The notes under the pieces: generated by a model
Databases searched by the model: none
What the model was told of the DNA's origin: nothing
Seen by the model: the letters and a program-made list of their open reading frames with translations, nothing else
NCBI RefSeq assembly: GCF_002379585.1
Contig: NZ_DFUE01000047.1
Span: 1 to 12,051, forward strand
Source: Pseudomonas sp. UBA4194
Lineage (GTDB): Bacteria > Pseudomonadota > Gammaproteobacteria > Pseudomonadales > Pseudomonadaceae
DNA: 12,051 nucleotides
Reading direction: 5' to 3'
In this document: piece by piece, positions 5,258-12,007 of the stretch
How positions within the stretch are numbered: the stretch's first letter is position 1
How the letters are laid out: the number at the start of each line of letters is the position of its first letter
Position numbers and translations under genes: made by a program

Positions 5258-7810
5258 TCACCAGTCGTAGGAAACGCGCGCGTAATAGAACGCGCCGTTG
5301 AGCCCGTACGGCGCAAAGCTGCCGTAGTTGTCGGGGTTGTTGATCTCGCTCGGGTTGGCACTGCCCAGTCCGGTGAGGGAGGCCGATGGGGTCTGTTTGT
5401 CCGGGCGCACGCCGAAGAGGTTGTTCGAGCCCACGGACAGCGACAGGTTGTCGGTCAGCAGGTAGGTCACGTCCAGGTCGGTCACCCACTTCGCACCGAA
5501 TTGCAGGTCCGACGCCGACGTCGCGCCGGCCTCGGTGTATTTGCCGTAGCGGGTCAGGCGCAGGTCGGTGATGACGTCACCCAGGCTCCAGTTGCTGCCC
5601 AGCACCAGCTTGTCTCGTGGCGTGCCTTTGGTCAGGTCGCTCTGGGCCTGGTGGCCGTAGATCACGTAGTCGCTGCCCAGCAGGCTGTCGACGGTGCCGT
5701 TCTGATTGATGCCACGCAGGGTGGTGCGGTTGTAGCTGTACAGGGCCGACCAGCGCACCTGACCCAGGGCGCCGTAGTCGCTGTGCAGCTCGCTGACCAA
5801 ATCGATACCGTCGGTGCGGGTATCCACGCCATTCATGTTGTACTGCGCCGAATACAGGTCGTTGACGCCTACGCCGGCCAGGGTGTCGCGCACCACGGTG
5901 GAGGTGCCGCTGTCGCGAATGATCTCGCTCTTGACGATGCGATCCTTGATCTCGATGCGGTAGGCGTCCAGGGTCACCCTGGCATTGCGGCTCGGCTCCC
6001 AGGAGAGCCCGACGCTGAAGTTGGTGGATTTCTCCGGCTCCAGATCCTCGGCACCCAGTGCCTGAGCGGCGGTACTGCTGGGTGGCAGGTAACGCGCGAG
6101 CAAGGTCTGGGTGCTGCCATCCGCCAGGCGCACCGCAGTGTTCTGAGTGACCGAGAAGGTCTGCTGGGCCAGGGAGGGTGCGCGAAAGCCGGTGTTGAAT
6201 GTGCCACGCAGGGCCAGTGCAGGTGTCAGTTCGTAGCGGGTCGAGAGCTTGCCGCTGGCGGTATTGCCGGAGCTGTCGTCGTAGTGCTCCAGGCGCAGCG
6301 CGGCGCTGGTGTAGAACCGCTCGGTGAGGTGGGTGCCAACGTCGAAGTAAGCCGCATAGCTGTCGCGATCCAGGGAACCTGCGTCCACCACCGAGGTGCC
6401 GGTGAACGATTGCAGGCCGCCGGTGGGGCGTTGCCCGGCACGCGGGCTGCCTGCGGGGTAGACGTAACCGCCATCACGATAGGAATCGGGCTCGCCGGCG
6501 CCCTGGCTGTACTTCTCCCAGCGATGTTCGATGCCTGCCGAGACTTGCAGCGGCTTGAACAGGCCGACATCGAAACCGCGGGTGAAGTCCAGGTTGCTGG
6601 TCCACTGCTCGAACTCCTGTGCACCCAGGTAGAACGAGGTCTTGCTGGCCGGGCCCAGGGATGAGTTCAGGGTATTCTGCGCGCCCAGCCGCACATCGTC
6701 CTTGCCGTAGGTGGTGCTCAGGTCGTAGTCCCACAGACCGACCTGACCTTTGCCACCGAACGCGACCTGGAAGTCTTTTTCGTCGATCAGGCGCTGGGCG
6801 TGAAAACCGTCGGGATAGATTTCCGGTATCGAGGAAAGGCTGGTGGCGCGGTAGCTGCCGCGGGTGTCGACGATCTTGCGGTCGCTGTAGGTGGAGAACG
6901 AATACAGGGTCAGGTCGTCGTGGATCGGCAGTTCGGCGTTGTAGGCGAAGTTGTACACCTCATCGCGGTTGGACCTGCCGTAACCTTTTTCCAGCAGGCG
7001 ATCGACGCTGCCTTCCCGTGGGTCGGCGCTGGCTCCGGCGGTGCCGAAAGGTACCGATTGGCCGTTGAGCACCGGGTAGTACCAGGAGCCTTGGGCATCA
7101 CCGGCGGAGTAGGACGGACCCTGCAAGCGGATATCCAGCGAGGTGTTGAGGAAGCCGCCATTGCTGCCCAGCGCGAAGCCGCTGTTGAGCCCGGCCTGGT
7201 TGAGGTCGCCGGGTTTGTCCTCTTGTTGGCCGGTGGTGTAGGTGGCGCTGCCGCCGTTGTCCTGGCTCTTGAGGATGATATTGAGCACCCCGGCAATGGC
7301 GTCGGAGCCGTACTGGGCAGAGGCGCCGTCACGCAGCAGTTCGATTCGCTCGATGGCAGAAGTGGGGATCAGGTCCAGATCCACCGGTACGCTGCCGCTG
7401 GCGATGCGAGCGAAGTTGTTGTACACGGCGGTGTTGTGCCGGCGTTTTCCATTGACCAGCACCAGCAGGTGGTCGCCACTGAGGCCACGGATCGACACCG
7501 GTCGCACCGACGATGAGGTCCCGCCACCGGCCTGGGCCGGGGCGCTGAACGAAGGCACGATGCGGCCCAGTGCTTCACGCAGGCTGGCAGTGCCGGATTT
7601 GCGTATCTCGTCGCCGCTGATGATGTCGATCGGCGAGGGGCTTTCGGACACCGTCAGGGTGTTACCACGGGTGCCGGTGGAAATGGCCTGGACCCGGTCG
7701 AGCACCACGTCTTTTTCTTCGCCCTGGGCGTTGGGTGCCAACGCCACGCACAGCAGTGACAGCGCGAAGGGCAAGCCTTTTTCAGGCCGATAGAATCCTT
7801 GCGTACGCAT
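5258..7810 (-). CDS. TonB-dependent outer-membrane receptor for an organosulfur compound
   Basis: Outer-membrane beta-barrel that takes up a scarce substrate using TonB energy. From the ATG at 7810 the product has 850 residues. The signal peptide is at about 1-30 (FALSLLCVALAPNAQG, cut near QG/EEK). A possible TonB box region lies at about 33-45 (DVVLDRVQAIS). The plug is at about 55-185 with SPIDIISGDEIRKSG, VSIRGLSGDHLLVLVNGKRR, IERIELLRDGASAQYGSDAI and AGVLNIILK. A 22-strand-type barrel follows, ending FYYARVSYDW with the usual terminal aromatic. An upstream ATG at 7840 lacks a ribosome binding site, while 7810 has AAGGA about 10 nt before it. It lies 67 nt after the peroxiredoxin-like gene and 62 nt before the dioxygenase gene. 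The context resembles the sulfate-ester receptor gene sftP next to atsK in P. putida (established knowledge); orthology is inferred. Confidence 0.93.
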   Translation of the reverse strand: MRTQGFYRPEKGLPFALSLLCVALAPNAQGEEKDVVLDRVQAISTGTRGNTLTVSESPSPIDIISGDEIRKSGTASLREALGRIVPSFSAPAQAGGGTSSSVRPVSIRGLSGDHLLVLVNGKRRHNTAVYNNFARIASGSVPVDLDLIPTSAIERIELLRDGASAQYGSDAIAGVLNIILKSQDNGGSATYTTGQQEDKPGDLNQAGLNSGFALGSNGGFLNTSLDIRLQGPSYSAGDAQGSWYYPVLNGQSVPFGTAGASADPREGSVDRLLEKGYGRSNRDEVYNFAYNAELPIHDDLTLYSFSTYSDRKIVDTRGSYRATSLSSIPEIYPDGFHAQRLIDEKDFQVAFGGKGQVGLWDYDLSTTYGKDDVRLGAQNTLNSSLGPASKTSFYLGAQEFEQWTSNLDFTRGFDVGLFKPLQVSAGIEHRWEKYSQGAGEPDSYRDGGYVYPAGSPRAGQRPTGGLQSFTGTSVVDAGSLDRDSYAAYFDVGTHLTERFYTSAALRLEHYDDSSGNTASGKLSTRYELTPALALRGTFNTGFRAPSLAQQTFSVTQNTAVRLADGSTQTLLARYLPPSSTAAQALGAEDLEPEKSTNFSVGLSWEPSRNARVTLDAYRIEIKDRIVKSEIIRDSGTSTVVRDTLAGVGVNDLYSAQYNMNGVDTRTDGIDLVSELHSDYGALGQVRWSALYSYNRTTLRGINQNGTVDSLLGSDYVIYGHQAQSDLTKGTPRDKLVLGSNWSLGDVITDLRLTRYGKYTEAGATSASDLQFGAKWVTDLDVTYLLTDNLSLSVGSNNLFGVRPDKQTPSASLTGLGSANPSEINNPDNYGSFAPYGLNGAFYYARVSYDW

Positions 7811-7877
7811 TCGGTTCGCATCCTTGGTTAAGCGGGGCATGGGCCGCGGCGCTGGGCGCGGCGGCCAGATCAGGGCG

Positions 7878-8564
7878 TCAGGCGGTCTTGCTGACTTGCT
7901 CGTGGGAGGCCAGCAAAGCGTCCACCGCCTGGAGGATGGGCTCGGCTTCGGTGCGCACCAGCCAGTCCGGGCTGACGTCGGCGAAGTGCACCCGATGATC
8001 GCTGCCGATCACCACCACGGTGGGCTGGGGCAGCTCCCAGGTTCCGGTGCCTGTCACCGCGCCGATGCCCGCGCCTTTGCTCAAGGAAGCCTGGCGGGAG
8101 GGCTCGTCGAACTCGTAGAGGATGCCTAGCCGGCGTGCCAACTGATTGTCCTTGTCGCTGGCGACCTGCAGGGTGAGTTGATGTGTGTCGCGGATCTCGA
8201 TCAACCGCTCCGGCAACTGTGGGCTGACCGCGATCAGGGGCACGCCACGTTCGCGCAGCGCTGGCTGCAGGTGGCGCTCGTAATGGGGAATGGCGATGTT
8301 GCAGGCCGGGCAGCCGGCGAAGCGGAAGAACACCAGCACGGCGGGGCCGCTGGCGACCAGCACGTCCAGATCCAGGGTGCCGCCTTCGACCTTCAGCAGT
8401 TCGAACGGCGCCAGGATGTCGCCAGCGCGCACGAACTGATCTGTCTGGGCTTCGTCCACCAGGCGTTGACGCTGATCGATGTTGACTTGCAGGACGGCCG
8501 GGTCCCAGCTGCGCACGCGTTCGGCGTGCAGGTCGGCAAGGGCTTGGGTCAAGGACTGGCTCAT
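7878..8564 (-). CDS. AhpC/TSA-type peroxiredoxin-like (thioredoxin-fold) protein
   Basis: Thioredoxin-fold protein of 228 residues, probably cytoplasmic because no signal peptide is visible. A helical N-terminal region (1-45) precedes the fold. VLVFFRFAGCPACNIAIPHY (76-95) contains Cys85 and Cys88 as CPAC, in place of the PxxxTxxC of typical peroxiredoxins. LIAVSPQ (114-120) and LARRLGILYEF follow, and PQPTVVVIGSDHRVHFADVSPDW gives the later beta strands. Peroxiredoxin-like proteins with CxxC can reduce peroxides or exchange disulfides. Pseudomonads carry a 1-Cys peroxiredoxin (lsfA) with sulfonate genes, an analogous pairing. The ATG overlaps the binding-protein stop by 4 nt (ATGA), so the two are translationally coupled. 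The exact reaction is unknown; a role in handling sulfite, peroxide or thiol by-products of organosulfur oxidation is inference. Confidence 0.88.
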   Translation of the reverse strand: MSQSLTQALADLHAERVRSWDPAVLQVNIDQRQRLVDEAQTDQFVRAGDILAPFELLKVEGGTLDLDVLVASGPAVLVFFRFAGCPACNIAIPHYERHLQPALRERGVPLIAVSPQLPERLIEIRDTHQLTLQVASDKDNQLARRLGILYEFDEPSRQASLSKGAGIGAVTGTGTWELPQPTVVVIGSDHRVHFADVSPDWLVRTEAEPILQAVDALLASHEQVSKTA

Positions 8565-9505
8565 GGGTTTACTCCGGTCAGGGTAGGGGGATTGAAGCGG
8601 TCGTCGAAACCTTTGGAGACATCGACCGGTCGGGTCAGCACACCTTCTTCCAGATAGATGTCGGCGGTTTGTTGCAGGTTGCTGACGATCGCCGGGGTGA
8701 TGGGGATGCGGGTGAAACGGGTATTGCTGGCCGAGGCAAGGTGCACGGCCAGCGGCAGCCCGGTGACCTTGGCTTGCGCGGCGGCGTATTGCTGTGGATG
8801 GCTGTTGGCCCACTGATAGGCGCGGTCCATCCGTTTGATGAAGTCATCGAGCTGCGCCTGCTTGGTGTCGATGGCCTGCTGAGTGGCGGCCAGGTAGCCC
8901 TGGTTGGAGAGCAGGCTGTCGCTGTTGCGCAGGATGCGCGCGCCGTTCTGGGTGATAGCGATGGTGGTGTAGGGGTCCCAGGTGGACCAGGCGTCGGCGC
9001 TGCCAGCTTCCAGTGCGGTGCGGGCATCACTGGGTAGCAGGTTGATGAGCTGCACGTCGGAGGTTTGCAGGCCCGCTTCACGCAAGGCACGAATGACCAG
9101 GAAGTGACCGACAGAACCGCGGTTGGTGACGATACGTTTGCCTTTGAGGTCCGCCACCGTGTGCAGCGGTGAGTCTTTGGGTACCAGGATGGAGGTGCTG
9201 AAGCGGCCGTCGGCTTCGGTCACTGCCACCACCTTGAGCGGGGCGCCGGAACCCAGTGCGAACACGTAGGGCGCATCCCCCAGACCGCCTACATCCACCG
9301 CGCCGGCGTTGAGGGCTTCACCCAGGGGCGCGGCGGCTGGGAATTCGGAGAACTCGATGGGGTAGGGCACGTCCTTGAGCTCGCCGGCCGCCTGCAACAG
9401 CAGCTTGATGCCGGATTTCTGATTGGCCACGCGCAGCGGCTCGGCAGCCTGCAGTGGCGCGATGAGGCTGGCCAGTAGCGCAGTGAGGATGAGGCGGGTC
9501 AGCAT
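8561..9505 (-). CDS. Periplasmic substrate-binding protein, SsuA/TauA/AtsR-like (NMT1 family)
   Basis: Captures an organosulfur compound in the periplasm and delivers it to the ABC permease. The product has 314 residues. The signal peptide is at 1-20 (MLTRLILTALLASLIAPLQA), followed by AEPLRVANQKSG. Family features are FPAAAPLGEALNAGAVDVGG, LGDAPYVFALGSGAPLKVVA, LVPKDSPLHTVADLKGKRI, then SADAWSTWDPYT and the C-terminal helices. This pattern is shared with sulfonate and sulfate-ester binding proteins. ATG at 9503-9505 has AAGGAGT at ideal spacing; the open frame runs on upstream without stops to 9745, but that part is not protein-like and precedes the signal peptide. The gene begins a transcription unit behind its own promoter at about 9688-9716. 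It is separated by about 400 nt from the ATPase and permease genes, an uncommon split. Its stop overlaps the start of the next gene by 4 nt. Confidence 0.92.
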   Translation of the reverse strand: MLTRLILTALLASLIAPLQAAEPLRVANQKSGIKLLLQAAGELKDVPYPIEFSEFPAAAPLGEALNAGAVDVGGLGDAPYVFALGSGAPLKVVAVTEADGRFSTSILVPKDSPLHTVADLKGKRIVTNRGSVGHFLVIRALREAGLQTSDVQLINLLPSDARTALEAGSADAWSTWDPYTTIAITQNGARILRNSDSLLSNQGYLAATQQAIDTKQAQLDDFIKRMDRAYQWANSHPQQYAAAQAKVTGLPLAVHLASASNTRFTRIPITPAIVSNLQQTADIYLEEGVLTRPVDVSKGFDDRFNPPTLTGVNP

Positions 9506-9618
9506 GGCAGAACTCCTTGGTCGCTTAAGGCAGGCAGGTGTCGGCGCATCGATGCCGCAACGTCGGCAGACGCGGTCGATGGTATGGGCGAGGGCGGGGA
9601 TGGCAGCGGGTGGAACAT
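9499..9618 (-). other. Candidate 39-codon leader ORF upstream of the binding-protein gene
   Basis: Between the putative promoter and the binding-protein ATG there is ATG (9616-9618) to TGA (9499-9501). It would encode a Pro/Ser-rich peptide beginning MFHPLPSPPSPIPSTAS and ending GVLPC. Its end overlaps the binding-protein start by 7 nt, so translation could be coupled. AGGAG lies about 11 nt before its ATG, a little far. It is not recognised and could be chance in GC-rich DNA; a Cys as last codon before a sulfur gene is suggestive only. Confidence 0.25.
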
Positions 9619-9687
9619 GGTGCGAGGGACTCCTAGGGTGGTCGTTGGCAACGTCCTCCGCCAGGGTGTGGGGTCGGGTCTGTCTAG

Positions 9688-9731
9688 AACATATGTCCAG
9701 CTTGTTACGATGTAAAAGGCCGTTTGGTTCT
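9688..9731 (-). promoter_or_regulatory. Promoter and shared regulator motif for binding-protein operon
   Basis: Minus strand: TTTACA (9711-9716), 17 nt, TATGTT (9688-9693), a good sigma-70-like pair. The TTTACA is the end of a 23-nt motif (9709-9731, starting AGAACCAAACGGCC) matching 18 of 23 positions, ungapped, to 11575-11597 upstream of the permease gene. The predicted transcript begins near 9680 with a leader of about 175 nt. GCATATATGC (9752-9761) and GATAATTAGCAT further upstream are AT-rich and may bind a regulator. Confidence 0.5.
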
Positions 9732-9863
9732 ATGCTAATTATCACCGGCCTGCATATATGCGGAAGATTAATATCAATTCAGCGCAATTTCCCGTGAGGG
9801 GCGGCGTATGGCGCCGAAGAGGTCGGTTTGGGCGCATGATCATCATCCGGATTTGATGGGGAG

Positions 9864-9907
9864 GCTGGCGACGCCTTCGCGGCTGGACGCCGCTCCTACA
9901 GGGGTGG
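9864..9907. repeat. REP-like intergenic element
   Basis: CTGGCGACGCCTTCGCGG followed by GGACGCCGCTCCTACAGGGG is a familiar Pseudomonas intergenic repeat style. It sits directly after the ATPase stop. Related wording (CGCCGCTGCTACGGG) occurs at 419-433. Together with the promoter around 9700, it fills the 408-nt gap between ATPase and binding-protein genes. A role as 3' end stabiliser for the permease-ATPase transcript is inferred. Confidence 0.55.
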
Positions 9908-9913
9908 TGGGCT

Positions 9914-10711
9914 TTATATGGCGATTGCACTTAGTGGATAGCCGGGGTTCAGGAAGGGGTTGTGATCCTTGCCGATGGTGGCCTCGTCATCATGTTCGAC
10001 GCCCAGGCGGTTGAGCAGTCGCTGCCTGATGGCATTGAAGCCCAGCTGGCCATTGTCTCTGGGTCGGGCCAACGCCACGCGGAACTGCTCGGCGATGCGT
10101 CCTTCCTGCAGCACGATGATTCGATCGGCCAGCAGAATCGCTTCGTCGACATCATGGGTGACCAACAGCACCGCAGGCGTGTGAGCGCGCCACAGTTCGA
10201 TGATCAGTCGATGCATACGGATACGGGTCAGGGCGTCCAGTGCGGCAAAGGGCTCGTCAAGCAACAACAGCTTTGGTTCGCGCACCAGACTGCGCGCGAG
10301 CGCCACGCGCTGCGATTCGCCCCCCGAGAGCGTCGCCGGGTAGGCGTCGAGCCGATGCGCCAGGCCGACCTCGGTCAATGCCTGCACCGCCTTGGCTTTG
10401 GCGTTGTCCAGGCGCAAACCCAGGGTGACGTTCTTCCAGGTGCGTTTCCACGGCATCAGCCGTGGTTCCTGAAACACCGCGGAGCGCGCTTCGGGGGCTA
10501 TCAGTTCGCCGCCCTCGATCGGGTCCAACCCGGCCAAGGAACGCAGCAGGGTAGTCTTGCCCGAGCCACTGGCACCGAGCAGCGCGACGAACTCCCCCGG
10601 CGCGATGTCCAGATCCAGTTCATCGATCACTCGGTTTTCGCCGAACTGGCGGATCACCTTGCGCAGGCTCACAGCCGGTTGGACTGTGCTGAAATCGGTT
10701 TGCGCGTTCAT
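9914..10711 (-). CDS. ABC transporter ATP-binding protein (SsuB/TauB/AtsC-like)
   Basis: Cytoplasmic ATPase that drives import of the organosulfur substrate. The product has 265 residues. Walker A is GASGSGKTT (46-54), the Q-loop is Gln81 in FQEPRLMPW, the signature is LSGGESQR (128-135), Walker B is LLLLDEP (148-154) with Glu153, the D-loop is AALDAL and the H-loop is His186 in VTHDVDEA. All are intact, so the enzyme should be active. FQEPRLMPWKRTWKNV and RIRMHRLIIELWRAHTPAVLLVTHD are typical of the nitrate/sulfonate/taurine subfamily. AAGGAG lies 9 nt before the ATG, overlapping the end of the permease gene, which stops 3 nt before this start. The next minus-strand gene is about 400 nt away. 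Confidence 0.95.
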   Translation of the reverse strand: MNAQTDFSTVQPAVSLRKVIRQFGENRVIDELDLDIAPGEFVALLGASGSGKTTLLRSLAGLDPIEGGELIAPEARSAVFQEPRLMPWKRTWKNVTLGLRLDNAKAKAVQALTEVGLAHRLDAYPATLSGGESQRVALARSLVREPKLLLLDEPFAALDALTRIRMHRLIIELWRAHTPAVLLVTHDVDEAILLADRIIVLQEGRIAEQFRVALARPRDNGQLGFNAIRQRLLNRLGVEHDDEATIGKDHNPFLNPGYPLSAIAI

Positions 10712-10714
10712 TGC

Positions 10715-11524
10715 TCAACTCCTTACGAATGACGGCCGCCAGGCCAGGGCGAAGCGTTCCAGGGTGCGGATCAAACCATCGATCAACAGCCCCAGCACGC
10801 TGTAGATCAGCAGACAGATGACGATCACGTCGGTACGCATGAAGTCACGTGCATCGCTGGCCAGATAGCCTATGCCCGCGGTGCTGTTGATCTGCTCGAC
10901 AAACACCAGGGCCAGCCAGGAAATGGCCAGGGCGTAGCGCAAACCGACGAAGAACGACGGCAGCGCTCCGGGCAGGATTACGTGCCAGATCAGCTCCAGT
11001 CGAGTCAGGCCCAGCGTGTTGCCGGCTTCGATCAGTTTGGGATCGATGTTGCGAATGCCGGCGAACAGATTCAGGTACACCGGAAAGGTGGTGCCAGTGA
11101 CGATCAGGGCGATCTTGGTGAACTCGCCGATGCCGAACCAAAGGATGAACAGCGGCACCAATGCCAGAGACGGTATCGTGCGCAGCATTTGCATGGGCGA
11201 ATCAAGGATCACCTCACCGCGACGGGACAGCCCGGTGATCAGCGCCAGGACCACACCGATCGCCACACCGATCAGTAGCCCGGTAACGGCCCTTTGTAGG
11301 GACACCAGCAGGTGGTGGGCCAAGTCGCCGCTTTCGATCAGCTCCCACAACGTACCGCCGATGGCACTGGGCGCGGCGATGACGCGAGAGGGCAACAGAC
11401 CGCTGCGCGAGGCGATTTCCCAGACCAGCAGGATGACCAGCGGGCTGATCAGCCGGAGCAAGGCGTCCGGCGCTTTCCAGCGGGTCGTACGAGGTTTGAC
11501 AGGGTTGACGCGGTTTGAAGGCAT
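10715..11524 (-). CDS. ABC transporter permease (SsuC/TauC/AtsB-like)
   Basis: Inner-membrane channel of the organosulfur importer. The product has 269 residues from the ATG at 11524, which has GGAG 9 nt upstream; another ATG at 11539 would add five residues (MERAR) but lacks a ribosome binding site. About six membrane helices are seen: LLRLISPLVILLVWEIAS, LLIGVAIGVVLALITG, SLALVPLFILWFGIGEF, IALIVTGTTFPVYLNLFAGI, LRYALAISWLALVFVEQ and VIVICLLIYSVLGLLIDGLI. The cytoplasmic EAA loop that docks on the ATPase is EAGNTLGLTRLELIWHVILP near residues 166-185, with GALP after it. Its family matches SsuC/TauC permeases. It is the first gene of the minus-strand block. Its TGA is 3 nt before the ATPase start, so the pair is a tight unit. 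Confidence 0.94.
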   Translation of the reverse strand: MPSNRVNPVKPRTTRWKAPDALLRLISPLVILLVWEIASRSGLLPSRVIAAPSAIGGTLWELIESGDLAHHLLVSLQRAVTGLLIGVAIGVVLALITGLSRRGEVILDSPMQMLRTIPSLALVPLFILWFGIGEFTKIALIVTGTTFPVYLNLFAGIRNIDPKLIEAGNTLGLTRLELIWHVILPGALPSFFVGLRYALAISWLALVFVEQINSTAGIGYLASDARDFMRTDVIVICLLIYSVLGLLIDGLIRTLERFALAWRPSFVRS

Positions 11525-11554
11525 GCGGGCTCGCTCCATGTGGCCAGCGCAGAC

Positions 11555-11597
11555 CGTATGCTTCTAAGGCGGGGGTTGTAAAAGTACTTTTGGGTCT
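11555..11597 (-). promoter_or_regulatory. Promoter and shared regulator motif for permease-ATPase unit
   Basis: Minus strand: TTTACA (11577-11582), 16 nt, CATACG (11555-11560), a weak -10 expected of an activator-dependent promoter. TTTACA closes a 23-nt motif (11575-11597) that begins AGACCCAAAAGTACTTTT. This matches the one upstream of the binding-protein gene at 18 of 23 positions. The perfect palindrome AAAAGTACTTTT (11580-11591) overlaps the -35 box. The start codon lies about 50 nt from the motif. Confidence 0.45.
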
Positions 11598-11603
11598 AAC
11601 CTA

Positions 11604-11732
11604 ATGATGAACCAGCGGGTGTTTACCGGCACCCTGGCAGATTTGCCGCGGCGGGTGGCGGAGCATGAAGTGCAGGCGCCGGCTTTGGTGATGGTGGGTG
11701 AAGTGGTGACCTTCCGCGAGAAGCTGGTTTGA
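11604..11732 (+). pseudogene. 3' fragment of a uroporphyrinogen-III C-methyltransferase (cobA/SUMT)-like gene
   Basis: The frame reads QRVFTGTLADLPRRVAEHEV then QAPALVMVGEVVTFREKLV and stop. This is the standard C-terminal end of SUMT/CobA methyltransferases, which make precorrin-2 for sirohaem and cobalamin. Only about 40 residues remain; upstream the frame runs without homology into the permease promoter. There is no ribosome binding site, so it is a relic. Sirohaem is the cofactor of assimilatory sulfite reductase, which makes a sulfur-locus origin tempting, but this is inference. The match rests on recalled family sequence, not a search. Confidence 0.65.
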
Positions 11733-11757
11733 GGGGGCGCTGAATAGTTGATTGGGG

Positions 11758-11870
11758 GTAGGTTGAGGTCGGTGGTGGATGGTCCCCTCACCCCAGCCCT
11801 CTCCCTGGGGGAGAGGGAGCTAAAGGCGGATCGCGTCGCCTGGAGCTGCGGTGAGGGGACCATCCACCAC
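11758..11870. repeat. Palindromic repeat, second member of the 2687-2896 family
   Basis: Arms at 11772-11792 and 11850-11870 (GTGGTGGATGGTCCCCTCAC and its complement) are perfect inverted repeats of 21 bp. The left part through 11820 matches 2687-2748 with a few differences, including the flanking GTAGGTTG. The core after GAGC (TAAAGGCGGATCG) matches the inverted right arm of the first element (TAAAAGCGGACCG on the minus strand). On RNA it folds into a stable stem before pgm. Confidence 0.85.
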
Positions 11871-12007
11871 AAAACCCCAACCAACACCCAATCCCACATC
11901 CAACCCACACCCAACCCGTCAAACAACGGAATCAAACGCCTACCTCAAGTGTCCAAGTGCCAGTAAACTGTCACCCATACCCCCTGACACCCCAAGAGAG
12001 GTTTTGC
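11871..12007. other. C-rich, G-poor spacer before pgm
   Basis: From about 11866 to 11928 the plus strand is almost free of G (ACCCCAACCAACACCCAATC and similar). No gene is seen. The pgm start has GAGAGG 6 nt upstream (about 11996-12001). A promoter presumably lies in 11935-11990, but no clear -35/-10 pair was identified. Confidence 0.5.

Noticed and set aside
4335..5489. Dioxygenase extended to 384 residues
   Set aside because: The extra 98 residues overlap the receptor gene 3' end, are Arg/Gln/Pro filler, and the ATG at 5195 has a proper ribosome binding site and matches family length.
5225..6664. 479-codon plus-strand ORF
   Set aside because: Antisense shadow of the receptor gene, which has full family motifs; the product is Gly/Ala/Val/Gln filler.
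9506..9745. N-terminal extension of the binding protein by about 80 residues
   Set aside because: The signal peptide starts at the internal ATG with an excellent ribosome binding site, and the extension spans the predicted promoter.
9731..9785. Fur box in GATAATTAGCAT / GATATTAATC
   Set aside because: Only partial agreement with the 19-bp Fur palindrome, and the downstream genes look sulfur- rather than iron-related.
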